Assembly (NCBI RefSeq): GCF_007990445.1 | Contig: NZ_AP019841.1 | Location: forward strand, 1,860,001-1,924,000 | Reading direction: 5' to 3' | DNA length: 64,000 nt | Source: Leptotrichia wadei | GTDB taxonomy: Bacteria > Fusobacteriota > Fusobacteriia > Fusobacteriales > Leptotrichiaceae | In this document: piece by piece, positions 1 to 9,148 of the stretch | Layout of the letters: every line of letters begins with the position of its first letter | How positions within the stretch are numbered: position 1 is the stretch's first letter | Notes under the pieces: generated by a model | Seen by the model: only the letters and a program-made list of their open reading frames with translations | The model's database searches: none | Told to the model about the DNA's origin: nothing | Translations under genes and position numbers: made by a program

Positions 1-593
1 TGTCCTTCATAAGTTGGCGAATATCCTTCCAATTCAATTTTTTCATCAAATAATCTCTCAAATTCTTCATATGGAATTTGATGAACTTGAATATCGTTTG
101 GAATATCAATAAGAACTGGTCCTGGTCTACCTGTTGTCGCAATGTAGTAAGCCTCTTTTACAACTCTAGGTATTTCTTTTATATTTTGAATCAAATAATT
201 ACATTTTGTAATTGGCATTGTAATTCCAACTGTATCAGTTTCTTGGAAAGCATCTCTTCCCAATAAATTTGATCTAACTTGTCCAGTTATCGCAATCATT
301 GGTACAGAATCCATATGTGCTGTCATTATTCCTGTAACCATATTTGTCGCACCAGGCCCTGAAGTCGCAAGACAAACTCCCACTTTCCCAGAAACTCTCG
401 CATAACCATCTGCCGCATGTGACAATCCTTGCTCATGTCTTGCAAAATAGTAATTTATTTTGTCATAACTATAAATTTCATCAAATATTGGAATTACCGC
501 TCCTCCCGGATATCCAAAAATATCTGTTATTCCTAATCTGTGTAGCGATTCTAGTAAAATTCTACCACCGTTTATCATCTTAGTTTCACTCAT
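1..593 (-). CDS. ilvB: Acetolactate synthase large subunit, N-terminal part (runs off left edge)
   Basis: This gene makes the ThDP-dependent enzyme that condenses two pyruvates to acetolactate, or pyruvate with 2-oxobutyrate, the first common step of valine/leucine/isoleucine synthesis. Only the first ~197 codons are present; the reading frame is open to base 1. The start ATG at 593 follows an AGGTGG ribosome binding site. The protein begins MSETKMINGGRILLESL, then shows IFGYPGGAVIPIFDE and RHEQGLSHAADGYAR, whose Glu is the one that activates ThDP, and CLATSGPGATN. These are standard for the catalytic subunit (also read as ilvG/ilvI). It lies 32 bp downstream of ilvA on the same strand, so the two are probably cotranscribed. 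The regulatory subunit, if present, would lie to the left of the window. Confidence 0.95.
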   Translation of the reverse strand, partial: MSETKMINGGRILLESLHRLGITDIFGYPGGAVIPIFDEIYSYDKINYYFARHEQGLSHAADGYARVSGKVGVCLATSGPGATNMVTGIMTAHMDSVPMIAITGQVRSNLLGRDAFQETDTVGITMPITKCNYLIQNIKEIPRVVKEAYYIATTGRPGPVLIDIPNDIQVHQIPYEEFERLFDEKIELEGYSPTYEG

Positions 594-625
594 TGTTTCA
601 ACCACCTTTTCTTAATTTTTTATTT

Positions 626-1867
626 TTAATCATCAATCATTGCTTGTGCATTCAATCTTCTAATTATATATCCTTTTTTCTCAAATTCTTGAGTTATTTT
701 ATTAATATGTTCTTCTCCATTTGTTTCAACTGTAACTTGCAATTCAACTTCATGGAATCTGTCTAAATTCTTAAACTGATTATGTTCAAGTCTAATTACA
801 TTCGCATTTTGTTCTGAAAGAATTTGTGACACAGCCACCAATTGTCCTGGTTTGTCAGGCAAATCAACCGCAAATGTAAAAATTCTTCCTCTAGCTACCA
901 ATCCTTTATTAATCATAGATGAAATAGTTAATACATCTATATTACCACCACTTATTATTGAAATTATCTTTTTCCCTGTAACATTTAATTTTTTCAATCC
1001 TGCCACAGCCAAAATTCCCGAATTTTCCGCAACAATTTTGTGTTTTTCAACCAAGACCAAAAATGCCGCCATTAACTCATAATCAGATACAGTAACTATG
1101 TCATCTACATATTTTTCAATATAGTCAAATGTAATGTCACCAATTTTTTTAACAGCTGTTCCATCTGCAATTGTATTTGCTTCATCAAGTTCAACCACAT
1201 GATGACTTTTTCTAGCCTCCAATGCACTCGCTGCACCTTCTGGCTCAACACCAATTATTTTTATCAATGGATTCTTTAATTTCGCAGCCGAAGCAATTCC
1301 TGAAATAAGTCCTCCACCACCAATTGGCACCAAAATAATATCCGCATCAGGCAATTCCTCCAAAACTTCCAAAGCAATAGTCCCTTGCCCTTCAATTACA
1401 TCTTCATCATTAAACGGATGCACAAAAGTGTACCCTTCTTTTTCCTGCAATTTTTTTGCATACTCATAAGCCTCATCATAAACTTCCCCAGTTAAAATAA
1501 CTTCTGCACCGTATCTTCTAGTCGCTTCAACCTTAATAAGTGGCGTATGTTTAGGCATAACAATTACAGCCTTAATTCCCAATTTTTGAGCAGCTAGTGC
1601 CACACCTTGTGCATGATTTCCAGCCGATGCTGCAATTACTCCTCTTTTTTTCTCTTCTTCTGTCAATTTCGCAATTTTATTATAAGCACCTCTTATTTTA
1701 AATGCACCTGTTCTTTGTAAGTTTTCAGGTTTAATATAGACATCGTTTCCTGATTCATCAGAAAAAATATTGCTGTGAATCAATTTCGTCTTTTCAATAA
1801 CTGTCCCCAATCGTTCTCTAGCTTCCATAAAATCATATAATTTATGCAATTTTTTCACCTTCTCCAA
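626..1867 (-). CDS. ilvA: Threonine ammonia-lyase with one C-terminal ACT domain
   Basis: It deaminates threonine to 2-oxobutyrate, the precursor for isoleucine. The PLP lysine is K57 in TGAFKIRG. SAGNHAQG (81-88) and the glycine loop GGGGLISG (183-190) are fold-type II signatures. Residues ~330-405 form a single ACT domain beginning FAVDLPDKPGQL, so this 413-residue protein is the short one-ACT form and not the ~500-residue two-ACT form of E. coli IlvA. The position between ilvD and ilvB supports a biosynthetic role, although one-ACT enzymes are sometimes named tdcB. The ACT domain suggests allosteric control by an amino acid; which one cannot be read from sequence. Confidence 0.93.
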   Translation of the reverse strand: MEKVKKLHKLYDFMEARERLGTVIEKTKLIHSNIFSDESGNDVYIKPENLQRTGAFKIRGAYNKIAKLTEEEKKRGVIAASAGNHAQGVALAAQKLGIKAVIVMPKHTPLIKVEATRRYGAEVILTGEVYDEAYEYAKKLQEKEGYTFVHPFNDEDVIEGQGTIALEVLEELPDADIILVPIGGGGLISGIASAAKLKNPLIKIIGVEPEGAASALEARKSHHVVELDEANTIADGTAVKKIGDITFDYIEKYVDDIVTVSDYELMAAFLVLVEKHKIVAENSGILAVAGLKKLNVTGKKIISIISGGNIDVLTISSMINKGLVARGRIFTFAVDLPDKPGQLVAVSQILSEQNANVIRLEHNQFKNLDRFHEVELQVTVETNGEEHINKITQEFEKKGYIIRRLNAQAMIDD

Positions 1868-1967
1868 TTTTTTTATTTCCCTAATTTTCTTTCAGTTTTT
1901 TACAAGGAGCTACCTCATAAATCAAATAAAAATAATTTATGATTTATTAGGCACTCCCTGTCTCACT

Positions 1968-2837
1968 TTAAATATTTTTTATTTTCCCATTCAAGAAATC
2001 TATTATCAATTCTGTAACTTCAGGCTGAAACCAATATTCATCTGAATGTCCCGCTCCTGGAACTATGTATCTTTTTGAGTCCACACCATTTTCAATCAAC
2101 GCCTTATGAAGTATTTCTGTCTGATTCGGAAGAACCAATGTATCTGCATCTCCATGCATTAATAGAAATGGAGGCGTTTTTTGTGAAATATAAGATATAG
2201 GATTTGTAGATTCAATATTATTTCTTACATCATTTAGCCAGAACTTTACTGACATAAGTATCGCCCTATAGCCTTCTTCTGCATCTTCTGGAATATCAAA
2301 ATCAACTTCTCCAAAATCCGTTACACCATAAATATCTATAACTGCTTGCACATCACTATTTTCAGATAAATTCGCTCCCCTGTCAAAATTCGTAGTTCCA
2401 CTTGTGACTCCTGCCATTGCTACTAAATAACCTCCAGCAGATTCACCCATCAATGCTATTTTCCCCTTATCAATTCCATACTCATCAGCATTAGCCTTTA
2501 AAAATCTTATTGCTGCCTTCACATCTTCCAGACTTTGCGGAAAAACTCCATCAGGAATAGTCCTATATTCCATACTTGCAACTACATAACCTGCTTTAGC
2601 TATTTCCAATCTTTGTTGCAAATAATTTTCCTTATAGCTGTGTGCAAAAGATCCTCCCGGTACAAATAATACCGCTGGATATTTCCCTTCTTTATTAGGC
2701 TTTAAAATATCCATCTCCAATTTTATATTTTTTCTAAAGTAGCTAACTGGCTGAGAATAAGTAACATTTACTATTGATTTTATTTTTTCCTGTGTCAATT
2801 TAACATTTAGAATTTTACTTTTATTATCATTTACCAT
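1968..2837 (-). CDS. Alpha/beta-hydrolase, carboxylesterase of the BD-FAE/lipase type
   Basis: A 289-residue hydrolase with the catalytic nucleophile in GESAGG (Ser133), the acid in HGDADTLVLPN (Asp232) and the base in PGAGHSDEYW (His264). The oxyanion-hole segment reads FVPGGSFAHS in place of the usual HGGG. I place the start at the ATG at 2837 because GAGGAG lies 9 nt upstream; the frame is open for 19 more codons to 2894, but no ribosome binding site supports that start. No signal peptide is visible, so it is probably cytoplasmic. It sits between ilvD and ilvA on the same strand (about 100 bp from ilvA). No role in branched-chain synthesis is known for this family, so its place in the operon is unexplained. 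Substrate unknown. Confidence 0.8.
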   Translation of the reverse strand: MVNDNKSKILNVKLTQEKIKSIVNVTYSQPVSYFRKNIKLEMDILKPNKEGKYPAVLFVPGGSFAHSYKENYLQQRLEIAKAGYVVASMEYRTIPDGVFPQSLEDVKAAIRFLKANADEYGIDKGKIALMGESAGGYLVAMAGVTSGTTNFDRGANLSENSDVQAVIDIYGVTDFGEVDFDIPEDAEEGYRAILMSVKFWLNDVRNNIESTNPISYISQKTPPFLLMHGDADTLVLPNQTEILHKALIENGVDSKRYIVPGAGHSDEYWFQPEVTELIIDFLNGKIKNI

Positions 2838-2968
2838 TTCATTTTTCTCCTCTGAAATTTTCCTATAATTACAATTTAAAGTTAGCAATATCAAATTCCA
2901 TCTAATGTTTATTTGCTAAAAATCAGTCATGTGCCCTTTACTAAAATTAATTCTAATATTATTTTTTA

Positions 2969-4642
2969 TTAATCTAAAATCTCTATGGCTCCTCTATCTG
3001 CTGAAGACACATGCATCGCATATTTTTTCAAATATCCTTTTACTTCAAGTTTAAACGGTTCCAATTTAGCTTTTCTAGCTTCAATCTCTTCATCTGAAAC
3101 TTTAATATTAATTGTTCTGTTTGGAATATCAATTTCAACAATATCCCCGTCTTGAACTATTGCAATATTTCCTCCTGAAGCAGCTTCTGGAGAAACATGC
3201 CCAATTGAAGCACCTCTTGTAGCTCCTGAGAATCTTCCATCAGTAATCAGTGCAACATCCTTATCCAGTCCCATTCCTGCAATCATCGCTGTTGGTGATA
3301 GCATTTCTCTCATTCCCGGTCCACCTTTCGGCCCTTCATATCTAATAACCACAACATCTCCTGCTACAATTTTTCCACCTGTAATCGCCTCAACAGCTTC
3401 TTCTTCACTATTAAATACTTTCGCAGGTCCTGTATGTTGCAACATTTCTGGATCTACCGCACCTTCTTTAACAACACATCCATTTGGTGCCAAGTTACCT
3501 TTCAATACAGCAATTCCTCCAGTTTTGTAAGCTGGTTTATCCCAAGGTTTGATTACATCGTCATCATTAATGAATGCATCTTTTGCCAATTCTCCTTGTG
3601 TTTGCAATGCTACAGTTTTCGCATCTCCATGCAATCTTTCATTTTCAAGCAATCTCTTCATAACTCCAGTAACTCCACCCGCTCTATACAAGTCTTCAAT
3701 GAAGTATTCTCCTGATGGTGACAATTTACAAATTTGACGAGTTTTTTGCGCAATTTCATTAAAGTCACTTAAAGTCAAGTCAATTCCAGCTTCATGAGCA
3801 ATCGCAGGTAAATGTAACGCTGTATTAGAAGATCCTCCAAGTGCCATATCTACTGCAACCGCATTTTCAAATGCTTCTCTTGTTAAAATATCACTTGGTC
3901 TTAAATCTGCTTTTAAAACTTCCATAATTTGCATTCCCGCTTTTTTAGCAAGTCTTGCTCTTTCTGAAAATACAGCTGGAACAGTTCCATTTCCTGGAAG
4001 TCCCATTCCAAGTGCTTCTGTTAAGCAGTTCATAGTATTTGCAGTATACATTCCTGCACATGATCCACAAGTCGGACAAGCCATTTCTTCTACAGAATTT
4101 AATTCTTTTCTAGTAATTTGCCCAGTGTTATAAGCTCCAACCGCTTCAAATACATTACTTAATCCAATTTTTTTACCTTTATAAACTCCTGCAAGCATTG
4201 CTCCTCCACTTACAAATATTGAAGGTATATTCAATCTTGCCGCAGCAATCAACATTCCAGGCACTACTTTATCACAGCTTGGCATAAACACAATCGCATC
4301 AAATGGAGTAGCCATAGCAACTGCTTCGATCGAATCTGCAATTATATTTCTCGTAACCAACGAATATTTCATCCCAATATGATTCATCGCAAGTCCATCA
4401 CAAATTCCAATTGTATTAAATTCCATTGGAACTCCTCCAGCCATTCTAATTCCATCTTTTACCGATTGAACCAAGTTTTTCAAATGAACATGCCCTGGTA
4501 TTATTTCATTAAATGAGTTCGCAATCCCAATTATTGGTTTTTCCATTTCATCTCCTATGAAACCTAACCCTTTTAACAATGATCTATGTGGTGCTCTTGC
4601 TGCACCTTCTGTCAAGTTATTACTTCTTTTTTTCCCATCCAT
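2969..4642 (-). CDS. ilvD: Dihydroxy-acid dehydratase
   Basis: It dehydrates 2,3-dihydroxy-isovalerate and -3-methylvalerate to the 2-oxo acids, the third common step of branched-chain amino acid synthesis. The length of 557 residues is normal. Cluster-binding cysteines are visible as C123 in [10 protein letters not shown] and C195 in [12 protein letters not shown]. The third position seen in plant-type enzymes is replaced by PGHVHL (50-54), as in the oxygen-sensitive E. coli enzyme, which suits an anaerobe. The start ATG has AGGAGAG 11 nt upstream. It is the first gene of the ilvD-esterase-ilvA-ilvB run. ilvC is not in the window. Confidence 0.96.
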   Translation of the reverse strand: MDGKKRSNNLTEGAARAPHRSLLKGLGFIGDEMEKPIIGIANSFNEIIPGHVHLKNLVQSVKDGIRMAGGVPMEFNTIGICDGLAMNHIGMKYSLVTRNIIADSIEAVAMATPFDAIVFMPSCDKVVPGMLIAAARLNIPSIFVSGGAMLAGVYKGKKIGLSNVFEAVGAYNTGQITRKELNSVEEMACPTCGSCAGMYTANTMNCLTEALGMGLPGNGTVPAVFSERARLAKKAGMQIMEVLKADLRPSDILTREAFENAVAVDMALGGSSNTALHLPAIAHEAGIDLTLSDFNEIAQKTRQICKLSPSGEYFIEDLYRAGGVTGVMKRLLENERLHGDAKTVALQTQGELAKDAFINDDDVIKPWDKPAYKTGGIAVLKGNLAPNGCVVKEGAVDPEMLQHTGPAKVFNSEEEAVEAITGGKIVAGDVVVIRYEGPKGGPGMREMLSPTAMIAGMGLDKDVALITDGRFSGATRGASIGHVSPEAASGGNIAIVQDGDIVEIDIPNRTINIKVSDEEIEARKAKLEPFKLEVKGYLKKYAMHVSSADRGAIEILD

Positions 4643-4730
4643 TGATTTTCACTCTCCTAAATTTTTTATATAAATAAACATCAGCCAACTTTAAAAATTA
4701 AAAAATAATTACTTAAAGTTATTTGAATAT

Positions 4731-4739
4731 ATTTTATCA
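4731..4739 (-). promoter_or_regulatory. Extended -10 promoter candidate for ilvD operon
   Basis: On the minus strand the bases read TGATAAAAT, an extended -10 element, about 90 nt upstream of the ilvD start. No good -35 is present at 17 nt. The remaining leader of ~80 nt shows no T-box or convincing leader peptide. Confidence 0.45.
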
Positions 4740-4769
4740 CATATCTCACAAAATTTTTACCTATTTTTT

Positions 4770-4807
4770 TTTATAAAAAATAAAAGACGATTTAAATATA
4801 AATCGCC
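4770..4807 (-). terminator. Rho-independent terminator after the 53-codon ORF
   Basis: On the minus strand a 9-bp stem (GGCGATTTA paired with TAAATCGTC, one G-T) with a four-base loop is followed by TTTTATTTTTT. It ends the small-protein transcript before the ilvD promoter. Confidence 0.7.
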
Positions 4808-4857
4808 TCAAAGTTATAAAAACAAAAATAGTTTTTTTATTATTATGATTCTATCAA

Positions 4858-5019
4858 TTATCTTTCAGTAAAACTAGCCATTACTCTTCCATCATTTACC
4901 AATCCAATAAAATCACTGCTAGAAACTTTCAAGGCAACATATTTTCCACTTTGCACGACTTTAATTTCTAAAATTTCAATAATCAGTAATAATGATAAGA
5001 CTAAAATTAATAATGACAT
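4858..5019 (-). CDS. 53-residue membrane microprotein, function unknown
   Basis: A short open frame with complete expression signals. GGAGGAAATT sits directly before the ATG, a TTTACA/TATAAT promoter with 17-bp spacing lies 46 nt further up (5065-5093), and a terminator follows the stop. The protein starts MSLLILVLSLLLIIEIL, one hydrophobic helix of about 17 residues, followed by a short soluble tail that begins EIKVVQSGKYVALKVSSS and ends MASFTER. The topology suggests a single-pass inner-membrane microprotein. I do not recognise a family and there is no functional partner nearby; it stands alone between ilvD and the TPR genes. Confidence 0.65.
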   Translation of the reverse strand: MSLLILVLSLLLIIEILEIKVVQSGKYVALKVSSSDFIGLVNDGRVMASFTER

Positions 5020-5064
5020 AATTTCCTCCAGTGTTTCAATTTTTTACTTTATTTTTATGAAATT

Positions 5065-5093
5065 ATTATAGCAAAAATCATTAATTTTGTAAA
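5065..5093 (-). promoter_or_regulatory. Sigma-70 type promoter for the 53-codon ORF
   Basis: Minus-strand TTTACA and a perfect TATAAT separated by exactly 17 bp. It lies 45 bp upstream of the small ORF start. Confidence 0.75.
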
Positions 5094-5161
5094 ATATATA
5101 TTATATATATAATCTATCTATTTTATTAATCTTTGAAAAATTAACTGTTATTAACAATTTC

Positions 5162-5250
5162 GAGATGTCTATAATTTTGTGTAAACTAATAGAAAATCTA
5201 GCAAATTAAATATTTATATGTTCTATTTACACAAAAATTTTTATACACTC
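5162..5250. mobile_element. 89-bp MITE with IS256-like ends and 8-bp target duplication
   Basis: The left end reads GAGATGTCTATAATTTTGTG then TAAA going inward; the right end is its imperfect inverse, TTTACACAAAAATTTTTATA then CACTC. The inner 11 bp (TTTTGTGTAAA / TTTACACAAAA) pair perfectly. The element is flanked by the exact direct repeat ACAATTTC at 5154-5161 and 5251-5258. Ends carrying TATAATT..TGTGTAAA and 8-9-bp duplications are features of the IS256 family. There is no room for a gene inside, so this is a miniature derivative that a full-length IS256-type transposase would have mobilised. Family assignment is from remembered end sequences. Confidence 0.8.
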
Positions 5251-5366
5251 ACAATTTCATTTAAAAATAAGGTTATGCTTCAATATTTATTAGCATAAAA
5301 TTGCAAATCTCCTGCAAAAAAATATAATGAATCTTCTATTGAAAAAAATTTAGTTAATTATAAAAT

Positions 5367-6107
5367 TTATCTTTTTGCTCGAATAATGTCAAGTGTTTCA
5401 TTGAATTCCTTTTTCAAATCCTCATCATCTGAATTTTTAGCCAAATTCATCCCTTTTTTTGCTAATTTTTCTGCATTATCATAATCTCCCAAACCAATAT
5501 ACAAAATTGCCAAATTATCATAAGCCCACAAATTGCCCTTTTGTATTGATGCAAGATACCATTTTATTGCTTCCTTTTGATTTCCTTCATTTTCAGCAAT
5601 TAATCCTAATCTATTTTCTGAAGATCCATCCTTTTCAAATTTCGTAACTTTCAAAAACCATTCCTTCGCATTTTTGTAATCTTCCAATTCTTCATAAGAT
5701 GCTCCAATCCAAAAATAATTATCAGTATTATCTGCTATTTTCTGATACTCATTATAATATTTTATAGCTTTCTCATAATCTTCCTTTTCATAATAAACAT
5801 AAGCCAAATTTGAAATTGCATTATAGTTTCCTCTTTCCATAGCCTTTAAATAATATTTTTCAGCTTCTGAATAATTATCCAAATTATCATATAAAACTCC
5901 CAGTTTATTCAAATAATCCGCATTATTCGGAAACTCATTCACATATTTAGTAACTAAAGGCAATAATTTTTTCTGATCATCCCTATCATAAGCCTCGCTT
6001 ATCTGTTTTTCCAAATTTTCTCTTTCCTGTCTTGTCATTGCTGAAAAACTTTGAATCCCAAATCCTAAGTTTGCAACTAATACTAATAAAATTAAATATT
6101 TTCTCAT
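5367..6107 (-). CDS. Exported TPR-repeat protein
   Basis: A 246-residue protein beginning MRKYLILLVLVANLGFGIQS, a signal peptide with likely cleavage near residue 23 (SFSA-MT). The mature part is about five tetratricopeptide repeats, seen as repeated A..Y..A blocks such as NKLGVLYDNLDNYSEAEKYY and NLAYVYYEKEDYEKAIKYY. TPR solenoids bind other proteins, so a periplasmic scaffold or assembly role is plausible, but no specific function can be given. It is 31 bp downstream of a second TPR gene with the same layout; both end in a similar WYLASIQKGN/WLLASANKGC repeat, which points to an old tandem duplication. Confidence 0.8.
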   Translation of the reverse strand: MRKYLILLVLVANLGFGIQSFSAMTRQERENLEKQISEAYDRDDQKKLLPLVTKYVNEFPNNADYLNKLGVLYDNLDNYSEAEKYYLKAMERGNYNAISNLAYVYYEKEDYEKAIKYYNEYQKIADNTDNYFWIGASYEELEDYKNAKEWFLKVTKFEKDGSSENRLGLIAENEGNQKEAIKWYLASIQKGNLWAYDNLAILYIGLGDYDNAEKLAKKGMNLAKNSDDEDLKKEFNETLDIIRAKR

Positions 6108-6138
6108 ATCAAAACTTTCCTTTCCTAAGATAAAAATA

Positions 6139-6933
6139 TTATTTTTGACTATTTTTAACTTCTTCTATAGTTTCCTGTATTTCCTTCATTTTCTCACTAT
6201 TTTTTTCTTTTTTTGCTGTTTCAAAGGCTTTTTGAAGCCATTCCAATGCCATTTTTTTATCTCCCAGCTGATAATAGAGATCGCCTAAATTAAACTGGCC
6301 TCCTAGACATCCCTTATTTGCAGAAGCCAATAGCCATTTTTTTGCTTCCTTTTGATTTCCTTCATCTAAATAAATCATTCCCAGAATATTTTCCGATACT
6401 CCGTCTTTATCATAAACAGATGACTTAAAAAGATACTTTTTCGCTTCTTCTGGATTGTTATCATTATAATTAAAAATTCCAAAAAGAAAATCCTTTAACA
6501 TCGGTTCATCTTTAAACATTTCATTATACTCTTTTTCATCAACTTGATTTAACCATTTTAATGCACTTGTATAATCTTCTGTAAAACTATAAAACATTCC
6601 AATCATAAATCGTATGTCGTATTTTTTACCATCTCCAGCAATAAAAGGATATTTTTCCTGCAATCTTACAGCCTCGTCAAACTCCTTTTCAGCTTCATTT
6701 TTTCTTCCAGCTCCATCATAAATTGATCCTAATATCGCTTTATATATAATTTCTGTAGGATCTTCCGATATTTTCTTTTTTAATATTAACACACCTTTTT
6801 GAGTATTTCCTCTATCAATATTTTCAAAAGCTTGATCGAGAATCTTGTCCAATTCTTTTGAATTTACAGGTAAATTTTGTGCTGCAAAAGATAAATTAGA
6901 TAAAATTATTAAAAAAAATAATATTTTTTTCAT
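6139..6933 (-). CDS. Exported TPR-repeat protein, paralogue of the next gene
   Basis: A 264-residue protein with N-terminal signal peptide MKKILFFLIILSNLSFAAQN (cleavage likely after SFA). The rest is TPR repeats, e.g. AILGSIYDGAGRKNEAEKEF and NLGDLYYQLGDKKMALEWLQ. The two proteins share the motif SSxNxLGxIxxxEGNQKEAxKWxLAS. The ribosome binding site is GAGGTG 11 nt before the ATG, and a TTGACA-17-TACTAT promoter lies at 6990-7018, so this gene leads a two-gene operon. Secreted or periplasmic; partner unknown. Confidence 0.8.
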   Translation of the reverse strand: MKKILFFLIILSNLSFAAQNLPVNSKELDKILDQAFENIDRGNTQKGVLILKKKISEDPTEIIYKAILGSIYDGAGRKNEAEKEFDEAVRLQEKYPFIAGDGKKYDIRFMIGMFYSFTEDYTSALKWLNQVDEKEYNEMFKDEPMLKDFLFGIFNYNDNNPEEAKKYLFKSSVYDKDGVSENILGMIYLDEGNQKEAKKWLLASANKGCLGGQFNLGDLYYQLGDKKMALEWLQKAFETAKKEKNSEKMKEIQETIEEVKNSQK

Positions 6934-6989
6934 TCTTTATGTTCACCTCTTTTATTTTTTTATGAAATTTGTATGTAAAATTTATAATT

Positions 6990-7018
6990 ATAGTAACATT
7001 TTTAATTTTATATGTCAA
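6990..7018 (-). promoter_or_regulatory. Promoter of the TPR operon
   Basis: A perfect TTGACA, 17 bp, then TACTAT on the minus strand, about 60 bp upstream of the first TPR gene. Confidence 0.7.
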
Positions 7019-7083
7019 TTCTCTATTTTAAATGTATGCTCGAATTTGTTTAAAATTGAACTATTAAAAATCATATAAACTTA

Positions 7084-7139
7084 GGGTCTGAACAAAATAG
7101 TCATAGCTTTTGAGTTCGATTTTAAATAAGTTTTACTAT
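7084..7139. repeat. Half copy of a dispersed intergenic repeat
   Basis: Read on the minus strand it starts TATAGTAAAACT, continues through TTTAAAATCGAACTCAAAAG and CTATGACTATTTTGTT. This matches the left part of copies at 15704-15806 and 39564-39742. Only about 55 bp is recognisable. The rest of the 6934-7285 gap holds the two flanking promoters and nothing else I can name. Confidence 0.55.
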
Positions 7140-7208
7140 AAATTGAATACTGCTAAAATATTATCTTTGAGTTAAGAAAAATGATGTTTTTTTTTATTTA
7201 TAAAAAAT

Positions 7209-7237
7209 TTGAAAAAAGTCTTTAGTTATAGTATAAT
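7209..7237 (+). promoter_or_regulatory. Promoter of argS
   Basis: TTGAAA, 17 bp, TATAAT, about 76 nt before the argS start. A small AGGAT/ATCCT hairpin follows in the leader (7252-7270). No T-box sequence is seen. Confidence 0.75.
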
Positions 7238-7312
7238 GTTTTTGGAAAAAAAGGATTATGCGTTATCCTAAAATTAACGTAAATTTTGAAAGAAAGGAAA
7301 AAATTTAAAATA

Positions 7313-9037
7313 ATGGAATTGCTGACAATAAAATTAAAAAAGTTGTTTTCAGAAAATATAAATAATATTTTTGGTGCTGATTATGCGGAAAAAATTGATA
7401 TTCAAAATTCTACTAAAAAGGAATTTGGGGATTTTCAAACAAATTTTGCAATGGTCAGCTCAAAATTAATTGGAAAAAATCCCCGTGAAATTGCGAGTAC
7501 TCTTGTGGAAAATTTTTCAGAAAATGACATCATTCAAAAGTTGGAAATTGCAGGACCTGGATTTATCAATATTTATCTTAAAAACGGTTTTTTAAATGAG
7601 GAAATAAAAAAAGTGGAAAATGAAAAATATGACTTTTCATTTTTAAATACCGATAAAACTGTAATTATCGACTACTCTTCTCCAAATATTGCAAAAAGAA
7701 TGCACATTGGACACTTGAGAAGCACGATTATTGGAGATTCCATCAAGAGAATTTTACAATTTCTGGGATTTCATACACTTGCCGATAACCATATTGGTGA
7801 CTGGGGAACACAATTTGGAAAACTTATTGTGGCTTATAAGAACTGGCTGGATAAAAAGGCTTATGAAAAAGATCCCATTGGAGAACTAGAAAAAATCTAT
7901 GTAAAATTTTCAGATGAAGCTAAAATAAATCCTGCTTTGGAAGATGAAGCACGAGAAGAATTGAAGAAATTACAGCTTGGAGATAAAAATAACCAAAAAT
8001 TATGGAAAGAATTTATTGATATTTCACTAAAAGAATACAATAAAGTTTACGATAGACTTAATGTAAACTTCGATTACTATTTTGGTGAGTCATTTTACAA
8101 TGATATGATGCCATCGGTTCTTGAAGAATTAAAGCAAAAAGGTATCGCAAAAGAAGATCAAGGTGCACTAGTAGTATTTTTTGAAAATAATAGATTGCCG
8201 CCTGCAATTGTTCAAAAGAAAGATGGAAGTTTTTTGTATACGACTTCGGATCTTGCTACAATGAAGTTTAGAAAAGATGAGTTAAAAGTCGATGAAGCAG
8301 TTTATTTAACTGACGACAGACAGCAAAATCACTTTAAGCAGGTTTTTGAAATTGGAAGAATGTTAGGCGAGCCTTACAATTATAAAAAGACTCACATTGT
8401 ATTTGGAATTATGAGACTTGGTAATGGAATAATTTTCTCTTCTAGAAGCGGAAACACAATAAGGCTTGTGGATTTGCTAGATGAAGCAAAAGCTCAAGTA
8501 AAAAAAGTAATTGATGAAAAAAATCCAGATATTCCAGAAGATGAAAAGGACAAAATTGCTGAAATTGTAGGAAGCGGAGCTATAAAATATTTTGATTTGA
8601 GTCAAAATAGAACTTCTGATATAACATTTACTTGGGATAAAGTGCTTAGTTTTGAAGGAAATACAGGACCTTACCTGCAATATACCTACGTTCGGATTAT
8701 GTCAATTTTTAGAAAATTGAAAGAAGAAAATATCGAAGTTAAAAATAACGATATTATTTCGGATGATATGAATGGAATTGAACGTGAACTTGCAGTTGAA
8801 TTACTAAGATTCCCTCAAGCTGTAGTAAAATCCTATGAAAACTACCGTCCAAATATAATTGCAGATTATTTATTTGACACAGCAAAATTATTTAATAACT
8901 TCTATAATTCGAGTTCTATCTTGAAAGAGGAAGATAAAAAAGTAATGGATGCAAGAATTTTACTGGCAAGAAAAACTGCATTTGTATTAAAAGAAGGACT
9001 TAGCCTGCTTGGAATAAATACAGTAAATAGAATGTAA
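7313..9037 (+). CDS. argS: Arginyl-tRNA synthetase
   Basis: It charges tRNA-Arg in the cytoplasm. The 574-residue protein has the N-terminal tRNA-binding domain, the class I signature HIGH at 131-134 in NIAKRMHIGHLRST, and the conserved GDWGTQFGKL. The second signature region reads LGNGIIFSSRSGN, without a canonical KMSKS, which is normal for many ArgRS. The C-terminal anticodon domain ends GLSLLGINTVNRM, typical for the family. I choose the ATG at 7313; a TTG nine codons upstream (7286) is in frame, but the protein family starts at MELLTIKLK. AAAGGA lies 14 nt before the ATG, rather far. Confidence 0.95.
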   Translation: MELLTIKLKKLFSENINNIFGADYAEKIDIQNSTKKEFGDFQTNFAMVSSKLIGKNPREIASTLVENFSENDIIQKLEIAGPGFINIYLKNGFLNEEIKKVENEKYDFSFLNTDKTVIIDYSSPNIAKRMHIGHLRSTIIGDSIKRILQFLGFHTLADNHIGDWGTQFGKLIVAYKNWLDKKAYEKDPIGELEKIYVKFSDEAKINPALEDEAREELKKLQLGDKNNQKLWKEFIDISLKEYNKVYDRLNVNFDYYFGESFYNDMMPSVLEELKQKGIAKEDQGALVVFFENNRLPPAIVQKKDGSFLYTTSDLATMKFRKDELKVDEAVYLTDDRQQNHFKQVFEIGRMLGEPYNYKKTHIVFGIMRLGNGIIFSSRSGNTIRLVDLLDEAKAQVKKVIDEKNPDIPEDEKDKIAEIVGSGAIKYFDLSQNRTSDITFTWDKVLSFEGNTGPYLQYTYVRIMSIFRKLKEENIEVKNNDIISDDMNGIERELAVELLRFPQAVVKSYENYRPNIIADYLFDTAKLFNNFYNSSSILKEEDKKVMDARILLARKTAFVLKEGLSLLGINTVNRM

Positions 9038-9148
9038 ATAAAAAAATTTAAATTGTCAATAAAATTTGAAATGTATAGTTTCAGCCCTTAAAATCAATAA
9101 TAATACATTGTCAATTAAAAAAGAGAAAAAATTAATCAAAAAACAATT

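Noticed and set aside
78-583. Plus-strand open frames over the first 600 bases
   Set aside because: They are antisense shadows of ilvB, which reads continuously on the minus strand with all family motifs.
1900-1960. Stem-loop between the esterase gene and ilvA as a terminator
   Set aside because: Short AT-only stems (ATAAATCA/TGATTTAT) without a clean T-run; too weak in this composition.
7286-7312. TTG start nine codons upstream for argS
   Set aside because: ATG at 7313 matches the family N-terminus; the TTG has no ribosome binding site.
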